64,000 nt of DNA from Roseivivax halotolerans (GCF_900115815.1 NZ_FOXV01000008.1:124001-188000); one strand, 5' to 3'. Shown: positions 53,342 through 63,926, numbered from the stretch's first letter. The notes: generated by a model not told the origin, from the sequence alone. Translations and numbers: made by a program.

Positions 53342-54997
53342 CTAGCCATTCCGCCCCAGACGACGGATCAGCAGCACCACGGGCAGAAGCCCGATCGCCG
53401 CGATCACGAGGCTCGGCACCGCCGCTCCGTCGAGCCGTTCATCCGCCGCGAGCCGGTGCGCCTGCACGGCCAGTGTGTCGTAGTTGAAGGGCCGCAGGAT
53501 CAGCGTCGCGGGCAGCTCCTTCATCACGTCCACGAACACGATCAGAAGCGCGGTCAGAAGGCTCGGCGACATGATCGGCAGGTGCACCCGCATCAAGGTT
53601 AGATACGGGCCTTTGCCCAAGGCGCGCGAGGCAGCGTCGTAATTGGGGTTCATCGCGGCTTGTCCGCCTTCATAGGCTCCGATTGCGGCAGCGAGGAACC
53701 GGATCATGTAGGCCGCGATCATCAGCCAGATCGAGCCGGTCACCAGAAGCCCGGTGGAAATGTCGAACCGGGCTTCCATGAAGGCATCGAGCGCGTTGTC
53801 GAAGGCCGCGAACGGCACGAGGAGGCCGACCGCGATCACGCCGCCCGGCACAGCATAGCCGATCCGCCCGATCTGCAGGACCGAGCGCGACACGCGCCCC
53901 GGTCGCAGGCGGGCAAAATATCCAAGTGCGATGGCTGCCAGCACGGTCAGTCCCGCCGCGATGGCAGCAAGCGTGATCGAGTTGGAAACGAAGCCGAGAT
54001 ACCGCTCCGACAACAGGGACTGGCCCGAGCCATGCGCCATCAGCGCCAGCGTCACGGCGGGGACCACGGCGCCGAGCAGCGTCGGAACAAGGCAGGCAAG
54101 GCTCGCGCCAAGAGCGCGCCAGCCGGTCAGCTCGATCCGGGGCAGGGCGCCGGGGCCGGATTTGCTGTAGAACCGCGCCGCGCCGCGGGTCTTGCGTTCG
54201 AGAAGCGCCAAAAGAAGCGCGGCGGTCAGAAGCCCGAGCGCAAGCTGCGCCGCGCCGGCGCGGTCGGCCATCGAGAACCAGCTCTGGTAGATACCGGTCG
54301 CGAAGGTCTGAACGCCGAAATAGGAGGCCGTGCCGTAATCGGCGAGCGTCTCCATGCAAGCCAGAAGCACGCCCGCCGCGATGGACGGCCGCGCCAGCGG
54401 GAGCGCCGCACGGAGGAAGGCCCGCACAGGACCGAGCCCCAGCGTTCGGGCTATGTTGAAAGGTCGCGCGCCCTGGCTGAGAAATGCGGCCCGCGCCAGA
54501 AGATAGACATACGGGTAGAGGACCAGCGTCAGCATCGCGGCTGCGCCGCCCGTAGACCGGATCTCGGGGAACCAATAGTCGCGCGGTCCCCAGCCCATCA
54601 CCGCCCGCAGCGCCGTCTGCACCGCGCCGGGATGGTCGAGCAGGTCAGTGTAGGCATAGGCGAGAACGTAGGCCGGAAAGGCGAGGGGCAGGACGAGCGC
54701 TACTTCCAGGAGCCGTCTGCCTGGAAAGGCGCAGGCCGTCACCAGCCAGGCTGTGCCCGCGCCGATGAGGCAGGTGCCGGTCGCGACCGTGACCAAGAGG
54801 ATCATCGTCGTCGTGATGTAGCGCGGCAGGACCGTCGCCCAGAGATGCGACAGCGTGTCGAGATTGCCGCCAAGCGCCGCGAGCACCACCGCAAGCATCG
54901 GCAGCAGAACGAGCGCGGCAATGGCATACCCGACCGCCGTGAAGGGAAGGGCGGAGCTGTCGCGTCTCGGGCGCGGAAAGGTCCAGTGGCGGGTCAT
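53342..54997 (-). CDS. fbpB: Iron ABC transporter permease, FbpB-like
   Basis: A 551-residue double-length permease with about 12 membrane segments and two EAA loops, as in FbpB/HitB/SfuB. The first is near MGWGPRDYW...ARTLGLGPVRAFLRAALPLARPSI; the second near EGGQAAMNPNYDAASRALGKGPYLTLMRVHLPIM (both cited as landmarks). It pairs functionally with FbpA, which converges on it from the other side of the acetyltransferase gene. The ATPase must be encoded elsewhere. Confidence 0.9.
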   Translation of the reverse strand: MTRHWTFPRPRRDSSALPFTAVGYAIAALVLLPMLAVVLAALGGNLDTLSHLWATVLPRYITTTMILLVTVATGTCLIGAGTAWLVTACAFPGRRLLEVALVLPLAFPAYVLAYAYTDLLDHPGAVQTALRAVMGWGPRDYWFPEIRSTGGAAAMLTLVLYPYVYLLARAAFLSQGARPFNIARTLGLGPVRAFLRAALPLARPSIAAGVLLACMETLADYGTASYFGVQTFATGIYQSWFSMADRAGAAQLALGLLTAALLLALLERKTRGAARFYSKSGPGALPRIELTGWRALGASLACLVPTLLGAVVPAVTLALMAHGSGQSLLSERYLGFVSNSITLAAIAAGLTVLAAIALGYFARLRPGRVSRSVLQIGRIGYAVPGGVIAVGLLVPFAAFDNALDAFMEARFDISTGLLVTGSIWLMIAAYMIRFLAAAIGAYEGGQAAMNPNYDAASRALGKGPYLTLMRVHLPIMSPSLLTALLIVFVDVMKELPATLILRPFNYDTLAVQAHRLAADERLDGAAVPSLVIAAIGLLPVVLLIRRLGRNG

Positions 54998-55059
54998 GTC
55001 TCATCCGGGGGTAGCAAGGCGCGCGGAACCTCGCGCGAACCGGCCCGCAACGCAAGAGC

Positions 55060-56103
55060 TCAGAGCATGATCCAGCTCTGGAACAGGAGACCCGCCGCCA
55101 GCGCGCCCGAAAGCGACAGCGCGATATAAAGGGCGAACACGCGCGGTTTCACGAGCGCCCAGACCGCGATGGCCGCGGGCAGGGAGGTGACGCCGCCCGC
55201 GACGAGGAAGGCGAGCCCCGCACCCGAGGTCATGCCCTGCTCGATCAGCCCTCCGACGAGCGGCAGCGCTGCGTAGCCGTTGAGATAGGCCGGAACCCCG
55301 ACGAGGCTTGCCAGCGCGATGGGCGCGATGCCGGTGCCGCCAAGGACGGAGGTGATCGTTTCGGCCGGGATATAAGTCAGCATCAGGCTTTCGAGGAGGA
55401 ACGCCAGCGTCAGCCACTTGCCGAGGAAGAGCGTCGTCTTCACAGCCTCGCGGCCGAACTTCTCGCGCCGCTCGGTCTCCTGCCAGAAGCGCCAGACAAC
55501 TGGTTTCGGCGCGCGGATCTTGGACCCGCCGCAGCCTCCGTTGCCGATATCGGGGCGGAGCGGATCGGCGAGACCGCCACTTGTCGTCAGCGCAAGAACG
55601 ACGAGGCCGCCGAAAAGTCCAAGTCCGATCGCCGCGAAGGTCTTGGCCAGCGCGAACTCGAAACCGAGTACCCCGGTCGTCAGCACGAACATCGACGGAT
55701 CCATCACCGGCGAAGCCAGCCAGAATGCCATCACCGCCGACAGGGGCACACCCATCGCCAGAAGTGCCGCGATGAGCGGGATCACTCCGCAGGAACAGAA
55801 CGGCGAGAGCCCGCCCGCGAGCGCGCCGAGCAGGATCATCAGGACCGGCGCACCGGTGAAAGCCTTTGCGATGAGGTTGTCCGCGCCCGTCGCGACCGCC
55901 CAGGCGGCGATCCCGATGGAGAGCAAGAGGTACGGTGCGGTCTTCGCCAGCGAGGCCAGCGTGAATTCCGCAGACGCGAGCGCCTGCGGCGGTGAGACAA
56001 TCGCGACCACCAGCAGCAGCAGGCCGGAGACAAGCCAGACGCTGTGCTTCTTCCAGAGAAGCGCGGCAGGGTTTTGCTTGGGTGTGGTGCTCAGATCGGT
56101 CAT
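55060..56103 (-). CDS. Permease of the ArsP/SO_0444 (DUF318) family
   Basis: A 347-residue membrane protein with about 8 to 10 hydrophobic segments in two halves, joined by a polar central loop with GNGGCGGSKI. The signature SPFCSCGVIPLIAALLAMGVPL is the Cys-rich motif of ArsP/YraQ-type permeases, some of which export trivalent organoarsenicals and others Cu/Zn. ATG 56103 starts 14 nt after the arsR stop. With the neighbouring Cys-Cys ArsR, arsenical efflux is the most likely job, not proven. Confidence 0.8.
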   Translation of the reverse strand: MTDLSTTPKQNPAALLWKKHSVWLVSGLLLLVVAIVSPPQALASAEFTLASLAKTAPYLLLSIGIAAWAVATGADNLIAKAFTGAPVLMILLGALAGGLSPFCSCGVIPLIAALLAMGVPLSAVMAFWLASPVMDPSMFVLTTGVLGFEFALAKTFAAIGLGLFGGLVVLALTTSGGLADPLRPDIGNGGCGGSKIRAPKPVVWRFWQETERREKFGREAVKTTLFLGKWLTLAFLLESLMLTYIPAETITSVLGGTGIAPIALASLVGVPAYLNGYAALPLVGGLIEQGMTSGAGLAFLVAGGVTSLPAAIAVWALVKPRVFALYIALSLSGALAAGLLFQSWIML

Positions 56104-56117
56104 GTCGGTCCTCGAAA

Positions 56118-56444
56118 TCAGCCGCTGGCTTTGGAGGGAAGCGGGGTGTTGGCGGGCAAGCCGCTGCAACATTCCTCGGTCAGGAAGGTCACAAGGCCAG
56201 TCACGGCGTCGAAATTCACCCGGTTGAGGATCTCGCGACCCTGCCGGTCCTGGGTCACGAGGCCGGCCTCGACGAGGCTCCGCAGGTGATGCGCCTGTGT
56301 GGACGGCGCAAGGCCGAGATGCGCGCCGATCTGCCCGACGCTGAGGCCGTCCGGGCCTGCGCGCACGAGCAGGCGAAAGATCGACAGGCGAGCGTCATGG
56401 CCGAGCGCGGCAAGTGCGAGAGCTTCTGGAGATGCGGTTGTCAT
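56118..56444 (-). CDS. arsR: ArsR-family metalloregulator
   Basis: A 108-residue winged-helix repressor. The helix-turn-helix spans about residues 33-62 (LSVGQIGAHLGLAPSTQAHHLRSLVEAGLV). A vicinal cysteine pair C92-C93 (LTEECCSG) near the C terminus is as in ArsR types that bind As(III) with C-terminal cysteines; no third cysteine follows, so the site may form between subunits or differ. It is first in an operon with the permease. Its promoter predicts a transcript that begins at the ATG. Confidence 0.85.
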   Translation of the reverse strand: MTTASPEALALAALGHDARLSIFRLLVRAGPDGLSVGQIGAHLGLAPSTQAHHLRSLVEAGLVTQDRQGREILNRVNFDAVTGLVTFLTEECCSGLPANTPLPSKASG

Positions 56445-56450
56445 GGATTC

Positions 56451-56478
56451 GTTATACCTAGTTTTCTAGTTTTGTCGA
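56451..56478 (-). promoter_or_regulatory. arsR promoter with direct-repeat operator
   Basis: On the minus strand: -35 TCGACA (56473-56478), a 16-bp spacer, -10 TATAAC (56451-56456). The spacer is nearly all made of two direct copies of AAAACTAG (56458-56473). The predicted start falls at about 56444, the first base of the arsR ATG. The repeats are the likely ArsR operator. Confidence 0.55.
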
Positions 56479-56518
56479 TCCGTATTCGCCGCGCCCCGAA
56501 TAAAATGCGTCTCGCCCC

Positions 56519-56549
56519 TTGAGCTTCCAGTGACTGGAAGCCTTATGTG
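56519..56549 (+). promoter_or_regulatory. CueR-type (MerR family) promoter/operator of copA
   Basis: -35 TTGAGC (56519-56524) and -10 TATGTG (56544-56549) are separated by an unusually long 19-bp spacer. The spacer carries the dyad gcttccag-tga-ctggaagc (56523-56541), almost the same as the E. coli copA operator. This spacing is the hallmark of MerR-family activation. The start near 56556 rules out a GTG start at 56547 for copA. Confidence 0.9.
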
Positions 56550-56579
56550 ACGACAACACGCCAGAGAACAGACCCGGAC

Positions 56580-59090
<2,511 letters not shown>

Positions 59091-59101
59091 GGAGAGACGC
59101 T

Positions 59102-59491
59102 ATGAATATCGGAGATGTCGCCAAACGGTCGGGCGTGCCCGCCAAGACCATCCGCTATTACGAGGAGATCGGCCTCATCCGCCCGAGGCGCAGCGAAAAC
59201 GGCTATCGCGCCTTCGCTGACAGCGACCTGCACAAGCTGGCCTTCCTGGGCAGGGCGCGGGCGCTTGGCTTTTCGATCGAGGAATGCCGCACGCTTCTCG
59301 CGCTCTACGAAGATGACGGGCGCGAAAGCGCGCAGGTCAAGGCGGTCGCGGAGAGTCATCTGGCCGAGATCGACGCCAAGATCGCGCAGTTGCAGGCCAT
59401 GCGAGAGACGCTGGCGCGGCTCGTGCGCGCCTGCCATGGCGATGATCGTCCCGATTGCCCGATCCTCGCGGATCTTGCACATTTGGACTAG
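59102..59491 (+). CDS. cueR: Copper-responsive MerR regulator CueR
   Basis: A 129-residue MerR-family activator. The N-terminal helix-turn-helix is MNIGDVAKRSGVPAKTIRYYEEIGLI. The metal loop C111-HGDDRPD-C119 has the seven-residue spacing of CueR, and position 76 is Ser (as in the monovalent-metal sensors, where ZntR has Cys). It should sense Cu(I)/Ag(I)/Au(I) and bind the dyad at 56523-56541. It is the downstream gene of the copA operon and shares a CTAG stop with znuB. Confidence 0.95.
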   Translation: MNIGDVAKRSGVPAKTIRYYEEIGLIRPRRSENGYRAFADSDLHKLAFLGRARALGFSIEECRTLLALYEDDGRESAQVKAVAESHLAEIDAKIAQLQAMRETLARLVRACHGDDRPDCPILADLAHLD

Positions 59492-60282
59492 CGTCGGGCG
59501 AGCGCCGGGCTGAGAAGGCTCGTAAGCGCAAAGACGATGGCGGCAACGCAGACGATCGACGGCCCTGCGGGCGTATCCAGCATGTAGGCGCCCGAAAGCC
59601 CCGCCACCGCCGAGACCGATCCGATAAGCGCAGCGATCAGGGCCATCGCTTCTGGGGTGCGCGACAGGGGACGCGCCGCCGCCGCGGGAACGATCAGCAT
59701 CGCCGCGATCAGAAGCACGCCGACGACCTTGATGGCGACCGCGACTGTCACCGCGAGCGCGAGTGTGAGCACCATCTGTTCACGCTTCGGATCGATTCCG
59801 CTCGCATGGGCCAGATCGTCGTTCAGCGTCGTTGTCAGCAGAGCCGACCAGCGCCACGCGATCAGCCCGGCCACCAGCGACGCACCGCCCCAGATGACGG
59901 CGAGATCGGCCTTGGAGACGGAAAGGATATCACCGAAGAGATAGGCCATGAGGTCGATGCGGATGCCCGACAGGAAGGACACGGCGACGAGCCCGAAGGC
60001 CAGCGCGCTATGGGCCAGCACCCCCAGGAGCGTGTCCATCGCGTATCCGCGCCCGGAGAGCCGGGTCACCGTGACCGCCATGAGCAGCGCGACAGCGGTC
60101 GCACCGGCGAAGATCGAGATTTGCAGCGACAGCGCCAGCGCAACGCCGAGGATCGCCGCATGCGCGGTCGCATCGCCGAAATAGGCCATGCGCCGCCAAA
60201 CGACGAAACTGCCAAGCGGGGCGGCCGCCAGCGCGACGCCAATCCCGGCCAGCGTGGCACGAACCATGAAATCGTCCAGCAT
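59488..60282 (-). CDS. znuB: Zinc ABC transporter permease
   Basis: A 264-residue ABC-3 family permease with about 8 membrane segments. LGSFVVWRRMAYFGDATAHAAILGVALAL and LDTPAGPSIVCVAAIVFALTSLLSPALARR (landmarks) are typical ZnuB. It imports Zn2+ with ZnuC and ZnuA. It ends the zur-znuC-znuB operon and its ATG abuts the end of znuC. Confidence 0.93.
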   Translation of the reverse strand: MLDDFMVRATLAGIGVALAAAPLGSFVVWRRMAYFGDATAHAAILGVALALSLQISIFAGATAVALLMAVTVTRLSGRGYAMDTLLGVLAHSALAFGLVAVSFLSGIRIDLMAYLFGDILSVSKADLAVIWGGASLVAGLIAWRWSALLTTTLNDDLAHASGIDPKREQMVLTLALAVTVAVAIKVVGVLLIAAMLIVPAAAARPLSRTPEAMALIAALIGSVSAVAGLSGAYMLDTPAGPSIVCVAAIVFALTSLLSPALARR

Positions 60283-61040
60283 TACTCCGCCGCCTCCGAG
60301 TGATCATGCGCATGGTCGTGGTCATGATCGTGGTCGTGCCGGTGTGTGTGCTCGTGACGGTAAAGCGCCAGCGCGCCGCCTGTGCCCGTGCCGAAGAGCG
60401 CGCGGTATTCTGGCGCGGAAGACACAACGTCCGGCGTGCCTTCGCAGCAGACATGGCCGTTGAGGCAGATCACCCGGTCCGAGGCTGCCATGACGACGTG
60501 CAGCTCGTGGCTGATCATCAGCACCGCGCAGCCCGTCTCGCGGCGCAACTCCTCGATCCGGCGGTAGAAGGCTGCGGAGCCCGGCTGATCGAGCCCGCGC
60601 GTCGCCTCGTCGAGAAGGAGAACCTGCGGCCGGTTCGCCAGGGCGCGCGCCAGAAGCACGCGCTGGAATTGCCCTCCCGAGAGAGCGGACATCTGCTGGT
60701 CCTCGAGACCCTGGACACCGGCCCGCTCGAGCGCGGCACGCGCTTCGGCGCGGCTGATCCCGCCCGGCAGGCGGAGGAATCGTCCGACCGGCATCGGCAA
60801 TGTGGGGTCGATATGCAGCGATTGCGGAACGTATCCGACGCGCAGCCCGGGCTGGTGACGCACACGGCCCTTCGAGGGCGCCGTCGCCCCGATCAAAGCG
60901 CGCAGCAGCGACGTCTTGCCAGACCCGTTCGGCCCGACGATGGTGACGATCTCTCCGGGTGCGATGGCAAGGCTGACATTGCTGAGAACCGTTTTCGCGC
61001 CGTAGCGGATGCTGACGCCTTCGGCCGATATGAGGCTCAT
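60282..61040 (-). CDS. znuC: Zinc ABC transporter ATP-binding protein with His-rich tail
   Basis: A 252-residue ABC ATPase. Walker A VGPNGSGKTS, Q-loop GYVPQSL, signature LSGGQFQRVLLARAL, Walker B VLLLDEATRGLD and H-loop MISHELH are all present. The last 25 residues are a His/Asp string (HEHTHRHDHDHDHDHAHDHS) that probably binds zinc on the cytosolic side. It overlaps zur by 4 nt. Confidence 0.95.
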   Translation of the reverse strand: MSLISAEGVSIRYGAKTVLSNVSLAIAPGEIVTIVGPNGSGKTSLLRALIGATAPSKGRVRHQPGLRVGYVPQSLHIDPTLPMPVGRFLRLPGGISRAEARAALERAGVQGLEDQQMSALSGGQFQRVLLARALANRPQVLLLDEATRGLDQPGSAAFYRRIEELRRETGCAVLMISHELHVVMAASDRVICLNGHVCCEGTPDVVSSAPEYRALFGTGTGGALALYRHEHTHRHDHDHDHDHAHDHSEAAE

Positions 61041-61552
61041 GCCTTGTCTCCGTCCGCGCAGATCGGGCAAAGCCCTTCGGCTTCGACGACCGTCCGTTCG
61101 ATGGTGAAGCCGGCGGCCTCCGCAACCGCGTCGAGCGCGCCGCGATCCGGCGTGGCGCGGGCCTCGGCGACGGTGTCGCAGACGCGGCAGATCATGAAGG
61201 CGGGGACGTGGCCGTCGTCGGGATGGGCGCAGGCGACAAAGGCGTTGAGCCGCTCGATCCTGTGCGCGAGCCCGTTGCTGACGAGAAAGTCGAGAGCCCG
61301 ATAGGCCACGGGCGGCTGCGAGCCGAAGCCCGCCTCGCGCAAACGGTCGAGGATCTCGTAGGCGCCGAGCGCGCGATGCTCCTGCGCGAGGATCTCGAGC
61401 ACCTTCCGCCGCACCGGTGTGAAGCGCAGCCCTTTTTCGTCCGCGCGCGCCTCTGCCGACGCCATCGCGCTGGCGATGCATTTGCGGTGATCGTGGGATG
61501 CGAACCCGACAGGATCGAGATCGCTGGATTTCTCTGAGCTTCTGCTTGGCAT
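61037..61552 (-). CDS. zur: Zinc uptake regulator Zur
   Basis: A 171-residue Fur-family repressor. GLRFTPVRRKVLEIL opens the winged helix (YEILDRLREAGFGSQPPVAYRALDFLVSNGLAH). The metal sites include HDHRKC near residue 20, CAHPDDGH, and the structural cysteine pairs CRVC and CPIC. The start at 61552 is needed to include the HDH-C motif. The Zur box begins at the next base, so the mRNA appears to have no leader. Confidence 0.92.
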   Translation of the reverse strand: MPSRSSEKSSDLDPVGFASHDHRKCIASAMASAEARADEKGLRFTPVRRKVLEILAQEHRALGAYEILDRLREAGFGSQPPVAYRALDFLVSNGLAHRIERLNAFVACAHPDDGHVPAFMICRVCDTVAEARATPDRGALDAVAEAAGFTIERTVVEAEGLCPICADGDKA

Positions 61553-61588
61553 GTTATCTTATAACGTATATCGGAGTGTCTGTTACAA
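61551..61588. promoter_or_regulatory. Divergent zur/znuA promoter region with Zur box
   Basis: The palindrome GTTAT-CTT-ATAAC (61553-61565), extended as ATGTTATCTTATAACGT, matches the Zur-box pattern. On the minus strand TTGTAA (61583-61588), 17 bp, GTTATA (61560-61565) gives a start near 61553 for zur. On the + strand TTGGCA (61546-61551) lies at the box edge and can serve znuA. One operator therefore covers both promoters. Confidence 0.7.
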
Positions 61589-61606
61589 CATCACAGGAGC
61601 TGTCCA

Positions 61607-62659
61607 ATGTCCATGACCCGCGCCGCACTTCTCGCCGCAACCTGCCTGTCCGCCGGTGCCGTCCGGGCCGATGTGCCGAATGTCGCCGTCGATATCGCGC
61701 CGGTTCATTCGCTCGTCGCGCAGGTGATGGCGGGTGTGGGCGAGCCGGACCTGATCGTGGCGCCCGGCGCGTCGCCGCACGAGTATAACCTTCGGCCCTC
61801 GGAAGCCTCGGCACTGCAGGACGCGGATCTCGTTATCTGGATCGGGACCTCGCTGACGCCTTGGCTTGCGGATTCCATCGACACGCTCAGCCCCGAGGCG
61901 CGCAAGCTGGAATTGCTCGACCTTCCGGAGACGGAGACGCTGCCGATTCGCGAAGGCGCGCTTTTCGATGCACATGATCACGGGCATGGGGACGCGGAGG
62001 AGCATGAGCACGGCGACGAGCATGCCGGGCATGACCACGATGACCATGACCACGATCACGCCGACGAACACGACCACGATCATGCGGAAGAGCACGAGCA
62101 TGACGACGAGCATGCCGGGCACGATCATTCCCATGATCACGGTGGCGTCGACCCCCATGCCTGGCTGTCGCCCGAGAATGCGAACGCCTGGCTTACGGTG
62201 ATCGCGGATACGCTGAGCGAGGCGGACCCGGAGAACGAAAGCACCTACCGGGACAATGCGACGGCCGCGCAGGATCGGCTGGAGACCCTGACCGAGGATG
62301 CAGGCTCGGTCCTTGACCCCGTCCGGGATCAGGAATTCATCGCGTTTCACGATGCCTACCAGTATTTCGAAACGGCCTTCGATGTCACGGCGGCCGGCGC
62401 GATCTCGGTCAGTGACGCCTCTGATCCGAGCCCGGCCCGCGTCGAGGAGATCCGCTCTCGCGTCGCCGATGCCGGCGTCGCCTGCGTTCTCGCAGAGCCC
62501 CAGTTCAACCCCGGTCTCGTCGCTGCCGTTGCGGAAGGAAGCGAGGTGCGGCAAGGCGTGGTCGATCCGATGGGGTCGTCCTTCGAGCCTGGCCCGGATC
62601 TCTACGGTCAGATGATGACCGCAATGGTGGACGCATTGGCCGAATGCCTCGGCAACTGA
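61607..62659 (+). CDS. znuA: Periplasmic zinc-binding protein
   Basis: A 350-residue cluster A-I binding protein with signal peptide (MSMTRAALLAATCLSAGAVRA). The N-terminal half has PVHSLVAQVMAGVGEPDLIVAPGASPHEYNLRPS (first ligand His). A long His/Asp/Glu-rich loop runs from about residue 123 to 178, then GGVDPHAWLSPENA (second His). The C-terminal half has EFIAFHDAYQYFE (third His) and a Cys pair (VACVLAEPQF, ALAECLGN). AGGAG precedes ATG 61607. It is transcribed divergently from zur-znuC-znuB. Confidence 0.95.
   Translation: MSMTRAALLAATCLSAGAVRADVPNVAVDIAPVHSLVAQVMAGVGEPDLIVAPGASPHEYNLRPSEASALQDADLVIWIGTSLTPWLADSIDTLSPEARKLELLDLPETETLPIREGALFDAHDHGHGDAEEHEHGDEHAGHDHDDHDHDHADEHDHDHAEEHEHDDEHAGHDHSHDHGGVDPHAWLSPENANAWLTVIADTLSEADPENESTYRDNATAAQDRLETLTEDAGSVLDPVRDQEFIAFHDAYQYFETAFDVTAAGAISVSDASDPSPARVEEIRSRVADAGVACVLAEPQFNPGLVAAVAEGSEVRQGVVDPMGSSFEPGPDLYGQMMTAMVDALAECLGN
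61994..62128 (+). repeat. Internal 45-bp duplication in the znuA His-rich loop
   Basis: Two 45-bp units, 61994-62038 and 62084-62128, encode AEEHEHGDEHAGHDH and AEEHEHDDEHAGHDH. They match at about 38 of 45 bases, with most differences at third codon positions. A His-Asp spacer separates them. Confidence 0.7.
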
Positions 62660-62821
62660 TCCGGCTTTCGGGGCCCGGCGAGATTGCCGTTTCGTCGCCG
62701 GGCCCCATCCGCTAACCTTCTGTGAAAAGGCGAGGATAGGCCGAATGAGCGCCGTCCTGCCTGAAGATGGCATTCGGCTTTCGCATCTCTTGCCGGGTCG
62801 CTTGCCAGAGGGAGGACGAGG
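62660..62821. other. znuA-pca intergenic region with two inverted repeats
   Basis: A perfect 12-bp hairpin ggggcccggcga/tcgccgggcccc (62670-62681 with 62695-62706) lies just after znuA; it lacks a T-run but probably ends the transcript. A second inverted repeat gccgaatg/cattcggc (62740-62747 with 62771-62778) could be an operator for the pca genes. A GGGAGGA ribosome site precedes 62822. I did not find the ATAACC-N4-GGTTAT site expected for PcaQ. Confidence 0.55.
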
Positions 62822-63208
62822 ATGCCGGATCGCTACCAGACAGGCATGAGAACGCGGCGTGAGGTCTTGGGCGATGCCCATGTCGATCGCGCCGAAGCGG
62901 CGAAGACAGAGTTCGACGCCGAGTTTCAGGAGCTCATCACGGAAAGTGCCTGGGGGCGCGTCTGGGCATCGGACGCGATCTCGCGCCGCGAGCGGTCGAT
63001 GCTGACGCTGGCGCTTTTGGCGGCGACGGGCAATTTCGACGAGATCCCGATGCATATCCGCGCGACCGCGCATACCGGCGCAAGCAAAGAGGACGTGATC
63101 GAAGCCTTCCAGCATGTCGCGATCTATGCGGGCGTGCCGCGCGCCAATCATGCGATCAAGCTTGCCAAGGCAACCTATGCAGAAATGGAGGCCGGCGATG
63201 AGCGATAA
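62822..63208 (+). CDS. pcaC: 4-Carboxymuconolactone decarboxylase
   Basis: A 128-residue CMD-family enzyme of the beta-ketoadipate pathway, converting 4-carboxymuconolactone to the enol-lactone. Typical are MRTRREVLGDAHVDRA, WGRVWASDAISRRERSMLTLALLAATG and the C-terminal AFQHVAIYAGVPRANHAIK. It overlaps pcaH by 11 nt and is the first pca gene in the window; pcaD/pcaQ are not seen. Confidence 0.93.
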   Translation: MPDRYQTGMRTRREVLGDAHVDRAEAAKTEFDAEFQELITESAWGRVWASDAISRRERSMLTLALLAATGNFDEIPMHIRATAHTGASKEDVIEAFQHVAIYAGVPRANHAIKLAKATYAEMEAGDER

Positions 63209-63926
63209 CGGCGTGCTGATGCCCCGCCGCCGGGAGGCGCATCCCGACGCCTATTATCCTGACTACAAGACCTCCGTGACGCGCGCGCCGTCACTGCCGC
63301 TCTTGTCGATGGAAGCGACCCCGTCCGAAGAGACCGGTCCACGCTTCGGGCACGGCCTCATCGGCGCGCTCGACAACGATCTCATCCGCAACTACGCGAC
63401 AGGCGAAGGGCTTGCGATTGGCGAGCGGATCCGCGTGCATGGCCGGGTTCTCGACGAGACGGGACGGCCGGTGCCCGAGACGCTTGTCGAGATCTGGCAG
63501 GCCAATGCGGGTGGGCGCTATCGTCATGTGAAAGATAGCTACTTCGCGCCGCTCGATCCCAATTTCGGCGGGTGCGGGCGGACGCTCACCGATGCGGAGG
63601 GGCGCTACGAGTTCATGACGATCCGTCCCGGCGCGTATCCCTGGCCGAACCGGGCGAACGATTGGCGGCCCATGCACATTCATTTTTCGATCTTCGGTCA
63701 TGCGTTCGGGCAGCGGCTGATCTCGCAGATGTATTTCGAGGGCGATCCGCTCATCGAGCGCTGTCCGATCGCGGCGACGATCCGGGATCGCAGCCAGCTC
63801 GATCGTCTCGTCGCCCCGCTCGATATGCAGAACTCGCGGGGGATGGACTACCTGGCCTACCGGTTCGACATCGTCCTGCGCGGGCGGCGGCAGACCATGT
63901 TCGAAAACAAGCCCGAGGGGATGTAA
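63198..63926 (+). CDS. pcaH: Protocatechuate 3,4-dioxygenase beta subunit
   Basis: A 242-residue intradiol dioxygenase subunit that holds the Fe(III) site and cleaves protocatechuate to 3-carboxy-cis,cis-muconate. N-terminal HPDAYYPDYKTSVTRAP; the core has RVHGRVLDETGRPVPETLVEIWQANAGGRY (landmark), the ligand tyrosines in the GAYPWPNR region, and the histidine pair in PMHIHFSIFG. I chose ATG 63198, which begins MSDNGVLMPRR. It precedes pcaG by 3 nt. Confidence 0.95.
   Translation: MSDNGVLMPRRREAHPDAYYPDYKTSVTRAPSLPLLSMEATPSEETGPRFGHGLIGALDNDLIRNYATGEGLAIGERIRVHGRVLDETGRPVPETLVEIWQANAGGRYRHVKDSYFAPLDPNFGGCGRTLTDAEGRYEFMTIRPGAYPWPNRANDWRPMHIHFSIFGHAFGQRLISQMYFEGDPLIERCPIAATIRDRSQLDRLVAPLDMQNSRGMDYLAYRFDIVLRGRRQTMFENKPEGM

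Noticed and set aside
61970-62150. Possible tandem-repeat locus or CRISPR-like array
   Set aside because: The periodicity comes from His/Asp/Glu codons in the znuA loop; only one 45-bp duplication is real and there are no spacers.
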